Positions 25,106 to 32,933 of a DNA stretch of 32,933 nucleotides are shown one piece after another. The first letter of the stretch is position 1; each line of letters opens with the position of its first letter. The stretch is from Pseudomonadota bacterium (lineage in GTDB: Bacteria; Pseudomonadota; Gammaproteobacteria; Burkholderiales; Burkholderiaceae_C): NCBI GenBank assembly GCA_021792835.1, contig JAJYTY010000017.1, positions 1 through 32,933 of the forward strand, written 5' to 3'. The position numbers were made by a program, and so were the translations under genes. The notes beneath the pieces are model-generated. The model saw only the letters and a list, made by a program, of their open reading frames with translations. It made no database searches and was not told where the DNA came from.

Positions 25106-26203
25106 ATGTCTTCCATCGTGTCCATCGACTTCGAGAACCCCGTGTGCGGAACCCAGGAGGCCTGGGCGCGGGTTCCCGAGGATCCGGCGCCCGCCGAGCG
25201 CGAGGCGCTGCTGCAAAGCTGCCGGCGCCTGCTGATCGAGCGCGACGCCGTGCTGGTCGCGCACTACTACGTGCACCCCGACCTGCAGGATCTGGCGCAG
25301 CAGACCGGCGGCATCGTCGCCGACTCGCTGGAAATGGCCCGCTTCGGCGCATCGCGCAAGGCGTCCACGCTGGTGGTCGCCGGCGTTCGCTTCATGGGCG
25401 AGACGGCGAAGATGCTGTCGCCCGACAAGCGCGTGCTGATGCCCGACATCGACGCCACCTGCTCGCTGGACCTGGGCTGCCCGGTGGACGACTTCTCCGC
25501 ATGGTGCGACGCGCATCCGGACCGCGCGGTGGTCGTCTACGCCAACACCAGCGCGGCGGTGAAGGCGCGCGCGGACTGGGTCGTGACCTCCAGCTGCGCG
25601 CTGGACATCGTGTCCGAACTGCATCGCCAGGGGCAGCCGATCCTGTGGGCCCCCGACCGCCACCTCGGCTCCTACATCCAGCGCGAAACCGGTGCCGACA
25701 TGCTGCTGTGGCAGGGCGCGTGCATCGTGCACGAGGAATTCAAGGCGCTGGAGCTGGAGTTGCTGCGCGAGCAGTACCCCGGCGCGATGGTGCTGGTGCA
25801 TCCGGAGAGTCCGGCTGCGGTGATCGCGCTCGCCGACGTGGTCGGTTCGACCTCAGGGATCCTCAAGGCGGCACGCGAATCCGAAGCCTCGACCTTCATC
25901 GTCGCAACCGACGCCGGCATGTTCCACGCGCTGCAGCGCGAAAACCCGCACAAGCGCTTCATCGCCGCACCCACCGCCGGCAACGGCGCCACCTGCAAGA
26001 GCTGCGCGCACTGCCCGTGGATGGCCATGAACGGTCTGCGCAGCCTGGAGCACGCCTTGTTTCACGGCAGCGGCGAGATCGAGCTCGACGCGCAACTGGC
26101 GGCACGCGCGCGCGTGCCGGTGCAGCGCATGCTGGACTTCACCGCAAGGCACCGCGGCGCGCAGCCCGCGGGGGCGCTGGTCCCCGGCCTCGGCGCGGTG
26201 TAA
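25106..26203 (+). CDS. nadA: Quinolinate synthase NadA
   Basis: '[33 protein letters not shown]', '[21 protein letters not shown]', 'CSLDLGCP', and the Cys cluster '[16 protein letters not shown]'. Two bp after the nadC stop. Confidence 0.97.
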   Translation: MSSIVSIDFENPVCGTQEAWARVPEDPAPAEREALLQSCRRLLIERDAVLVAHYYVHPDLQDLAQQTGGIVADSLEMARFGASRKASTLVVAGVRFMGETAKMLSPDKRVLMPDIDATCSLDLGCPVDDFSAWCDAHPDRAVVVYANTSAAVKARADWVVTSSCALDIVSELHRQGQPILWAPDRHLGSYIQRETGADMLLWQGACIVHEEFKALELELLREQYPGAMVLVHPESPAAVIALADVVGSTSGILKAARESEASTFIVATDAGMFHALQRENPHKRFIAAPTAGNGATCKSCAHCPWMAMNGLRSLEHALFHGSGEIELDAQLAARARVPVQRMLDFTARHRGAQPAGALVPGLGAV

Positions 26204-26434
26204 GGACGGCCCCCCGCGCGCTGCGCTCGCGGCCCCCCGAGGGGGCGCCGGCCTGCCTTGGGGCGGCCCGGCGACAGGCCTGCGGGGACGGCCCCCCGCG
26301 CGCTGCGCTCGCGGCCCCCCGAGGGGGCGCCGGCCTGCCTTGGGGCGGCCCGGCGACAGGCCTGCGGGGACAGCCCCCCGCGCGCTGCGCTCGCGGCCCC
26401 CCGAGGGGGCGCAGGCCTGCCTTGGGGCGGCCCC
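26204..26434. repeat. 82-bp GC-rich tandem repeat, about 2.8 copies
   Basis: Unit GGACGGCCCCCCGCGCGCTGCGCTCGCGGCCCCCCGAGGGGGCGCCGGCCTGCCTTGGGGCGGCCCGGCGACAGGCCTGCGG starts at 26204, 26286 and 26368 (exact 82-bp period); third copy has two substitutions and is truncated. Lies between convergent nadA and mnmC. Confidence 0.95.
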
Positions 26435-26438
26435 CCGC

Positions 26439-28442
26439 TCACTCCTTCGGCAGGGTGTTGCGGCGCAGCGCGGGGCGCAGGGGGTCGATCGACTCCAGCA
26501 GGTCGCGCTCCAGCGGGGCGGGCTCGCCCTCGATGCGGCTGACGATGCATTGCGCCGCCAGCGCCGAAAGCAGCAGGCCGCGTGAACCCATGGCCAGGCT
26601 CAGATACAGCCCCCCGCGCGTTGCGGCGTGCGGCCACTCGCCGGCCAGCGGCAGGCGGTCGCCGGCCACGGCGCGCTCGCCGCGGAAGGGCAGCGCCTGC
26701 GGCGGCGGGCGGGTCGGCCACTCGCCGGGGCCCGACCATGCCTGCAGCCCCGCTCCCACATGCTCCCAGACCTGTTGCTGCGAAAGCGCGGGCTGCTGCG
26801 GGTGCTCGTGGGTGGCCCCGACGAACAGCCAGGGCTGGCGCGCATCCAGCCCCTGCGCCGCGACCGCTGCCGGCGGCAGCGGCAGTGCATAGGTCCCCGC
26901 CATCACACCGCAGCGCAGGCCGCGCAGCCCCGGCAGCGCGGCGGCGGGGACGACGAAACCCTGTCCCCATTGCGAGCGCAGCCGCGGCACTCCGTGCGGT
27001 CCACGCAGTCCGCTGGCATGCAGCAGCCGGGCCCCGTCGGCGGCGCAGGCCAGCACGCAGGACTCGGCTTGCGCGAGCAGGTTCGCGTCAGCGTCCAGCG
27101 CCTGCCACATTCCCGAGTCGGGGTCGTGGCGCAAGCGCTGCACGACCCGCGTTTCGAGCAGCTCGATGCCGGGCTGCTCCAGCCATGCGGAGCACAGCGC
27201 GCCGGCAGCCACGCTGGTGCCCGCGGTCCACCAGGCGGATGGGGCCTGGGCGAGCCCGGCGCAGCCCGCCGCATCGGCAGGTCCAAGCCAGCGCAGGAAC
27301 TCCGGCGGCCAGTCCGCGGCCTGCGCCTGCAGGGCGGCGCGGCGCGGCTCGCCGGCTGCCATCAGCACGCCGTCGCCGGCGCACAGCGCCTCGGGCCCGC
27401 GGTCCGACAGGCTCGCGCGCAACCAGCCGACGCCCGCGCGGGTGAGGCGGGCCAGGCGGTCCTCGGCAGCCGCCGGGCGCAGGTGCGCCAGCCCCGCGGC
27501 AAGCCCCGAGGTGCCGGCGGCGACACCGTGCGCATCCAGTACCTGCACGCTCCAGCCGCGGTCGGCCAGCGCCTTGGCGCAGGCGCTTCCCGCCAGGCCG
27601 GCGCCGATGACCATGGCGCTGCCGGCGCTGGCGCGCGCTGCGCGCGCGCGCGAATCAGCCGGCCTGCTGCGCAGCACCGCTTCGAGGCGCTGTGCCTTGC
27701 CGCCATAACCGGGCAGGCGACGCAGCTCGAAACCGGCCGCCTGCAGCCCTTCGCGCACCTCGCGCGCCACCGTGTAGCTGGCGGCGCGCGCACCAGGGCG
27801 GCCGACGCGCGCGAGTTCGCACAGCAGTTCCGGGCTCCACATGCGCGGGTTGCGCGACGGCGCGAAGCCGTCGAGGAACATGGCGTCGGCGCCGAGTTCC
27901 AGTTGGCGCAGCATGGACAGGGCATCCCCGAGCACCAGCAGCAGGCGCACGCGGCCCCCGTCGAGCTGCAGCGGGTGCAGCCCGCGCATCGCCGGCGGCC
28001 ATTGCGCTGCGAGCTCGGTGGCGAGCTCGCGCATCGCCGGCTCGGGGCACTCGCGCAGCAGGTCCTGCGCGCGCACCGGATGCAGTTCCAGCGCGACGTA
28101 GTGCAGCAGCCGGGGACGCGCCGGGTCGGCGCGCCACGCCTGCCACGTGGCCAGGAAGTTGGTGCCAAGCCCGAATCCGGTCTCGAGCACGACGAACTGG
28201 CGCCGGCCGCGCCACGCGGCGTGCTCGCCGAGCAGCCCGCAGCCGCGCAGGAACACCTCGCGCGCCTGCCCGGCGGCGCCGGCGCGGCTGGCGTAGACGT
28301 CGCCGTAGCGCTCGCTGAAGGGCAAGCCCTCGGGGGTGTGAGCCAGAGGCTCCGTGCGCGGCGCGGGGGCCGCGCCGGTTTCGCCGTGCGCCTGCGCCGC
28401 CGGCTCAGGCAGTTGCGGGGACGCCACGCGGCGACGGCGCAT
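26439..28442 (-). CDS. mnmC: Bifunctional tRNA 5-methylaminomethyl-2-thiouridine methyltransferase / FAD-dependent oxidoreductase MnmC
   Basis: N-terminal methyltransferase 'VLETGFGLGTNFLATWQAW', 'DAMFLDGFAPSRNPRMWSPELL'; C-terminal 'AMVIGAGLAGSACAKALADRGWSVQVLDA' and 'GSRGLLLSALAAQ'. Confidence 0.95.
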   Translation of the reverse strand: MRRRRVASPQLPEPAAQAHGETGAAPAPRTEPLAHTPEGLPFSERYGDVYASRAGAAGQAREVFLRGCGLLGEHAAWRGRRQFVVLETGFGLGTNFLATWQAWRADPARPRLLHYVALELHPVRAQDLLRECPEPAMRELATELAAQWPPAMRGLHPLQLDGGRVRLLLVLGDALSMLRQLELGADAMFLDGFAPSRNPRMWSPELLCELARVGRPGARAASYTVAREVREGLQAAGFELRRLPGYGGKAQRLEAVLRSRPADSRARAARASAGSAMVIGAGLAGSACAKALADRGWSVQVLDAHGVAAGTSGLAAGLAHLRPAAAEDRLARLTRAGVGWLRASLSDRGPEALCAGDGVLMAAGEPRRAALQAQAADWPPEFLRWLGPADAAGCAGLAQAPSAWWTAGTSVAAGALCSAWLEQPGIELLETRVVQRLRHDPDSGMWQALDADANLLAQAESCVLACAADGARLLHASGLRGPHGVPRLRSQWGQGFVVPAAALPGLRGLRCGVMAGTYALPLPPAAVAAQGLDARQPWLFVGATHEHPQQPALSQQQVWEHVGAGLQAWSGPGEWPTRPPPQALPFRGERAVAGDRLPLAGEWPHAATRGGLYLSLAMGSRGLLLSALAAQCIVSRIEGEPAPLERDLLESIDPLRPALRRNTLPKE

Positions 28443-29034
28443 AACGCGCGCTTTCTGTGAGGATCACGCTCAGACGGCGGTCGTGCGGCTGCGCCTGCAG
28501 CCCGTCGAGGCGACAGGCGTCGAATCCGAGCCCGATGGTCAGCACGCCTGGCCGATGCGCGAGGTAGCGGTCGTAGTAGCCGCCCCCGTAGCCCAGGCGC
28601 AGCCCGTCGGCGACGAAGCCCAGGCAGGGCACCAGCAGCACCTCGGGCTCGACGGCTGCGCCGCCCGGAGCCGGCTCGTCGATTCCGTAGGCGCCGGGGC
28701 ACAGGGCCTGGCCGGGGGCCCACGCGAAGAACTGCATCAGGCGCTCGGATCGCCGCACCACCGGCAGCGCCACGCTCCATGGCCAGCCGAGGGCCTCGCC
28801 GACCCGAAGCAGCACGCGCAACGCGTCGTATTCGCCGCGGCTTGCGCAGTACGCGCCGATACATGGCGTCCCGGGCAGCGCGCGCAGCTCGCGTTCCAGC
28901 GCGGCGTCGAGCGCCGCGGCGCGGGATTCACGCCGGTCCAGGGTGTCGCGCCGGCGCCTCAGCGCAGCGCGCAATTCACTGCGGGAAAAGCCGGAGGAAG
29001 GTACCGCCGAGGGTGTCGAAAAAGCGGGGCTCAC
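28405..29034 (-). CDS. 5-formyltetrahydrofolate cyclo-ligase (GTG start proposed)
   Basis: 'FSRSELRAALRRRRDTL', 'CIGAYCASRGEYD', 'LVPCLGFVADGLRLGYGGGYYDRYLAHRPGVLTIGLGF'. ATG at 29184 would run into the divergent gene; GTG at 29034 fits better. Confidence 0.92.
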   Translation of the reverse strand: MSPAFSTPSAVPSSGFSRSELRAALRRRRDTLDRRESRAAALDAALERELRALPGTPCIGAYCASRGEYDALRVLLRVGEALGWPWSVALPVVRRSERLMQFFAWAPGQALCPGAYGIDEPAPGGAAVEPEVLLVPCLGFVADGLRLGYGGGYYDRYLAHRPGVLTIGLGFDACRLDGLQAQPHDRRLSVILTESARYAPSPRGVPATA

Positions 29035-29050
29035 GCTAAGCTTGGGGGTT

Positions 29051-31171
29051 ATGAAGTCCGTCGAAGTGCTTGCGCGTATTGTGCCCGCAGCTGTGCCGCG
29101 ATCGGCGGCCGCGGAAGCATTCGGTCGGTGGCGACGCATGTTGTGCGCGGGCGCCGTCGCACTGTCGGCATCGGGCTTCACCACGGCACTGGCTGCGGTA
29201 CACCCGGCTGCGGCGTCGGCGGCGGCGACCCCGGGCGCTGCAGCGGTCCCGACACCGAGTGTCTCGGCGCCGTTGCTGGACCCGCTGAGCGAGCAGTTGG
29301 CGCGCCAGGCCTGGCTGGGCTTCCAGCGTGGCGACCCGCAACCCGCGCAGGCCGCGCTGGCGGTGCTGCGCGGCCGTGACCTGCAGGACTGGATCGCCTA
29401 TTGGGCGCTGGAACCGCGCCTGGGCCAGGCCACGCAGCAGGATTTCGACGCCTACGCACGCGCCTGGCCCGGTACGCTGCCGCTGCGGCGGCTGCGCGCG
29501 CAATGGCTTTTCGAACTCGCCCGGCGCAAGGACTGGTCCGGTTTCTCCGAGGTCTACTCCGGCTATGACGGAGACGATCCTCAATTGCAGTGCCTGATGG
29601 ATCAGGCGCGACTGGAGACCGACAGCATCGATACCAGCGCACAGGTGTTGCGTCTGTGGACCCGCGACCCCGCTGGCGGAAGCGGCTGCAACAGCGCCGC
29701 CGCCAGCCTGTTGCAGGCCGGGCGCATCAGCCAGCGCGCACTCTGGCGCCGGATCGTGGATTTCTTTGCCGACGGCCGCAGCGCCGAGGCCATGTCCTTC
29801 GTGGGCTGGCTGCCCGCCGACGCGCAGCCCCTGGTGCGCCGCGCCGCGGCCGACCCGCTGGGCATGGCGCTGTACGCGGCGCGCCACGGCATCGGCCGTG
29901 ACGCGCTGCAGCGCCGCGTGCTGGAACTGGCGATGCTGCGCATGGCGGGCCAGGACCCGCAGCAGGCGCTGCGTCTGATCGACGGCAGCCTGCGCGGGAT
30001 GGACAGGACGGTGCGTGCGCGCATCGCGTGGCGCGCGGCGCGCCAGGCTTCGCAGATGCTGCTGCCGGGCACGGCTGCGATGTTTGACGACGCACAGCGC
30101 ATCGATCCGGCCTGGCAGGCCGATTCCACGGACTGGGAATGGGCCTTGCGCGCCGGCTTGCGCGAGGCGGACTGGAAGCTGGTGCGCCAGGCCTGCGCGG
30201 CGCTTCGCGACTCCGGAACCGACCGCGTGCGAGCCACGTACTGGGATGCGGTGGCACTGCGCGAGACCGGTCATGACAGGCGCGCACGCGCGCTGTGGCA
30301 GGGCATTGCCGAGCCGTGGAGCTACTACGGCCAGCTCGCCACCGAGGCGCTGGGGCAGCCGGTGCGCGTGACCGCCGAGGTCGCGCCGCCGGATGCGCTG
30401 GAGGTCGACGTCCAGGCGACGCGACCGGGGCTTCGCCAGGCGCTGCTGCTGTACCGCATCGGCGCCTACGCGCCGGCGGCGGGGCAGTGGCAGTGGTCGT
30501 TGCGCGGGGACAGCGATGCCCAGCTGCACGCCGCGGCGCAGCTCGCCTGTGACCAGCAGGCGTGGCTGCTGTGCATTTCGGCCAGCGAGCACATGAAAGG
30601 CATGGTCGACTGGCGCCAGCGCTATGTCATGCCGTTGCGGGCCGATGTCGACGCGGTGTCGCGCAGCAGCGGCGTCGGCGAGGCCTTCCTGTACGGCATC
30701 ATGCGCCAGGAGTCGCGTTTTGCCGCCGACATCCAGTCGTGGGCCGGCGCCTACGGGCTGATGCAGCTGATGCCGCAGACGGCGAGCTGGGTCGCGCAAA
30801 AGATCGGGATGCAGGGATTCCGGCCCGACGAGGTGACCCAGGTGCGAACCAATCTCACCCTCGGCTCGGCCTACCTGGGGATGCTGCTGCATCGTTTCGA
30901 CGGCTCGCAGGCGATGGCCGCCGCGGGCTACAACGCCGGTCCCGGGCGCCCGGCGCGCTGGCGCTCGATGCTGCTGCCGCGGGGTCGCGGACTGGCCGGC
31001 GCCGTGTTCACCGAGAGCATTCCGGTGCAGCAGACGCGCGACTATGTCAAGCGCGTGCTGGCGAACGCGACCGTCTACGCGACCTTGCTCGGCAGCGGCC
31101 GGCAATCCCTAGAATCGCGGCTGGCCCTGGCCCAGCCGGAGCAGGTCTCCAGCGCGCAGTCGATGCCCTGA
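29051..31171 (+). CDS. Soluble lytic murein transglycosylase (Slt70-like)
   Basis: Signal peptide; long alpha-helical region; C-terminal SLT domain 'YGIMRQESRFAADIQSWAGAYGLMQLMPQTASWVAQKIG...NLTLGSAYLGMLL...AAAGYNAGPGRPARW'. Confidence 0.95.
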   Translation: MKSVEVLARIVPAAVPRSAAAEAFGRWRRMLCAGAVALSASGFTTALAAVHPAAASAAATPGAAAVPTPSVSAPLLDPLSEQLARQAWLGFQRGDPQPAQAALAVLRGRDLQDWIAYWALEPRLGQATQQDFDAYARAWPGTLPLRRLRAQWLFELARRKDWSGFSEVYSGYDGDDPQLQCLMDQARLETDSIDTSAQVLRLWTRDPAGGSGCNSAAASLLQAGRISQRALWRRIVDFFADGRSAEAMSFVGWLPADAQPLVRRAAADPLGMALYAARHGIGRDALQRRVLELAMLRMAGQDPQQALRLIDGSLRGMDRTVRARIAWRAARQASQMLLPGTAAMFDDAQRIDPAWQADSTDWEWALRAGLREADWKLVRQACAALRDSGTDRVRATYWDAVALRETGHDRRARALWQGIAEPWSYYGQLATEALGQPVRVTAEVAPPDALEVDVQATRPGLRQALLLYRIGAYAPAAGQWQWSLRGDSDAQLHAAAQLACDQQAWLLCISASEHMKGMVDWRQRYVMPLRADVDAVSRSSGVGEAFLYGIMRQESRFAADIQSWAGAYGLMQLMPQTASWVAQKIGMQGFRPDEVTQVRTNLTLGSAYLGMLLHRFDGSQAMAAAGYNAGPGRPARWRSMLLPRGRGLAGAVFTESIPVQQTRDYVKRVLANATVYATLLGSGRQSLESRLALAQPEQVSSAQSMP

Positions 31172-31241
31172 GCCCGACTCGCGGCGCGGCGTGCTTCGCG
31201 CCACGTCGGCCGGCATGGTCCTTCATCCACGAGCTAAAGGC

Positions 31242-32231
31242 ATGCAAAACATAGTCGTATTCGGCGGTTCGGGGTTCATCGGCTCGCAGCTCGTCGCGCG
31301 CCTGAGCGCCGCCGGCTGCCGCGTGCTGGTGCCCACGCGCAGGCGCGAGCGTGCCAAGCACCTGCTGCCCCTGCCCACGGTCGAGCTGGTGCAGATCGAC
31401 ACCTTCGACGACGCCACCCTGAGGCGCCTGGTGCAGGGCGCGGACGCGCTGGTCAACCTGGTCGGGATCCTCCATGGACGCCGCGGCAGGCCCTACGGCG
31501 CCGATTTCGCGCGCGCCCATGTGCGCCTTCCGCAACGCCTGGCGGCCGCCTGCGCCGACAGCGGCGTGCGGCGCTTCGTGCACATGAGCGCGCTGGGCGC
31601 CGACAGTCACGGCCCGTCGATGTACCTGCGCTCGAAGGGCGATGGAGAGGCCGCGGTGCGCGCCGACGAGGCCGCGTTGCAATGGACCATCTTCCGCCCG
31701 TCGGTGGTATTCGGCGAGGACGACGATTTCCTGAACCTGTTCGCGCGCCTGCAGCGCCGGCTTCCGCTGGTGCTGCTGGGGGCCGCGCAGCAACGCTTCG
31801 CGCCGGTATACGTGGGCGACCTCGCCTGCGCGATGGCCAATGCGCTGGTGGGAGCGAGCGCGCAGCTGACCATCGGGCGCATCTACGAACTCGGCGGCCC
31901 CAGGGTCTACACGCTGCGCGAACTGGTGCGCCTGGCCGGCGCCTGGGCCGGCGTGCGCGATGGCCGCGGTCGTCCCGTGCTGGGGTTGCCGCACGCACTG
32001 GCGGTGCCGCTGGCGGGCTTGCTCGAACTGGCCCCGGGCGGGCCGCTGATGAGTCGCGACAACCTCGACTCGATGCGCGTGCCCAGCGTGCCGGGCGGGG
32101 ACCTGCCGGGCTTCGCGCCGGAACTTGGTGTGGAGCATCCGGCCAGTGTCGAGTCGCTGGCCCCGCAGTGGCTGCGGCACCAGGGGCCGCAGACCGAGTA
32201 CGACCGGCTGCGCACCCAGGCCGGGCGCTGA
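31242..32231 (+). CDS. NAD(P)-binding SDR-type protein, complex I NDUFA9-like / NAD-dependent epimerase
   Basis: 'NIVVFGGSGFIGSQLVARL', 'DALVNLVGIL', 'FVHMSALGAD', 'YLRSKGDGEAAVR', 'TIFRPSVVFGEDDDFLNLFA'. Confidence 0.93.
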   Translation: MQNIVVFGGSGFIGSQLVARLSAAGCRVLVPTRRRERAKHLLPLPTVELVQIDTFDDATLRRLVQGADALVNLVGILHGRRGRPYGADFARAHVRLPQRLAAACADSGVRRFVHMSALGADSHGPSMYLRSKGDGEAAVRADEAALQWTIFRPSVVFGEDDDFLNLFARLQRRLPLVLLGAAQQRFAPVYVGDLACAMANALVGASAQLTIGRIYELGGPRVYTLRELVRLAGAWAGVRDGRGRPVLGLPHALAVPLAGLLELAPGGPLMSRDNLDSMRVPSVPGGDLPGFAPELGVEHPASVESLAPQWLRHQGPQTEYDRLRTQAGR

Positions 32232-32269
32232 TCCCGCCGTCCCCTTCGGCCTTCCATCGTTTCCCGGTC

Positions 32270-32312
32270 GTCGGCGCGCCGCGCGCGACCGCTGCGGGCT
32301 TTTTCTTTTCCC
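32270..32312 (+). terminator. Possible rho-independent terminator
   Basis: GC-rich imperfect hairpin (CGGTCG...CGACCG) followed by GCGGGCTTTTTCTTTT, downstream of the NDUFA9-like gene. Confidence 0.4.
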
Positions 32313-32336
32313 GAATTCCCTCCGGATCCATCGAAC

Positions 32337-32933
32337 ATGCTCAATGCCGCCCAGGAACGTGCCGTGTCCCATCTCGGCGGTCCCTGCCTGGTGATCGCCG
32401 GTGCGGGCAGCGGCAAGACGCGGGTGATCACGCACAAGATCGGTCGCCTGCTGCGCGCCGGCTATGCCCCCGGCGAGATCGCCGCCATCACCTTCACGAA
32501 CAAGGCGGCGGCGGAGATGCGCGAGCGCGCGCGCGACCTGCTGGACGATCGCAAGGCGGCGAAGCAACTGGTCATTTCCACCTTCCATGCGCTGGGAGTG
32601 CGCATGTTGCGCGAGGACGGCGAGGCGCTGGGCCTGAAGCCCCAGTTCTCGATCCTCGACAGCGACGACGTGGCCTCGCTGCTGCGCGAGGCGGGCGGCA
32701 CCACCGAGATCAAGCAGGCACGCGCCTGGGCCTGGCGCATCAGCCAGTGGAAAAGCGCGCTGCTCGACCCCCGGCAGGCGGCGCAGCAGGCGCGCGGCCC
32801 CGAGGAAGTGCAGGCCGCCAGGGTGTGGGAGCGCTACCACGAGGCACTGAGCGCCTACCAGGCGGTGGACTTCGACGACCTGATGGTGCTGCCGCTGCGC
32901 CTGCTGCGCGAGCACGACGAGGTGCGCGAGCGC
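32337..32933 (+). CDS. rep: UvrD/Rep-family ATP-dependent DNA helicase, N-terminal part (truncated by window edge)
   Basis: 'MLNAAQERAVSHLGGPCLVIAGAGSGKTRVITHKIGRLL', 'IAAITFTNKAAAEMRERA', 'ISTFHALGVRMLR', 'VDFDDLMVLPLRLL'. Confidence 0.92.
   Translation, partial: MLNAAQERAVSHLGGPCLVIAGAGSGKTRVITHKIGRLLRAGYAPGEIAAITFTNKAAAEMRERARDLLDDRKAAKQLVISTFHALGVRMLREDGEALGLKPQFSILDSDDVASLLREAGGTTEIKQARAWAWRISQWKSALLDPRQAAQQARGPEEVQAARVWERYHEALSAYQAVDFDDLMVLPLRLLREHDEVRER

Noticed and set aside
26204-26434. CRISPR array
   Set aside because: The repeats are contiguous 82-bp tandem copies with no unique spacers, and no cas genes are present.
26258-26585. Small repetitive ORFs (MGRPGDRPAGTAPRALRSRPPEG...) across the 82-bp repeat
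   Set aside because: Open reading is a by-product of the GC-rich tandem repeat; no plausible protein and not separately supported.
26608-26632. Possible fourth degenerate copy of the 82-bp unit (GCCCCCCGCGCG) inside mnmC
   Set aside because: Only about 12 bp match, and the sequence is well explained as MnmC coding sequence.

Overview
High-GC chromosomal window from a proteobacterium, probably Burkholderiales (inferred from gene style only). Nearly all of it is explained by about 22 protein-coding genes. No rRNA, tRNA, CRISPR array, prophage or transposase was seen. Left to right: 5' end of a membrane-anchored protein (-); a DsbG-like thioredoxin-fold protein whose start overlaps the stop of a 1674-aa MASE1/GAF/PAS/GAF/GGDEF/globin/GAF/EAL protein (-); a rhodanese (-); an OprI/Lpp-like alanine-zipper lipoprotein ending in Lys (+), followed by two head-to-head L,D-transpeptidases (- and +); an O-antigen ligase (+); a POT-family transporter (+); a five-gene overlapping RND efflux and two-component operon (-); a putative PLC-like secreted protein (-); DUF1841 (-); an orphan ParA (+); an FNR-like regulator (-); nadC-nadA (+); an 82-bp GC-rich tandem repeat; mnmC and 5-formyl-THF cyclo-ligase (-); a soluble lytic transglycosylase (+); an NDUFA9-like NAD(P)-binding protein (+); and the 5' end of a Rep/UvrD helicase (+). 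The best leads are the c-di-GMP protein with an internal globin domain, the lipoprotein plus two-transpeptidase envelope cassette, paired 11-bp-spaced CTTA repeats upstream of the efflux operon, an FNR-type palindrome at the promoter of the FNR-like gene, and the 82-bp tandem repeat. All assignments are by eye from the translations; no searches were run.
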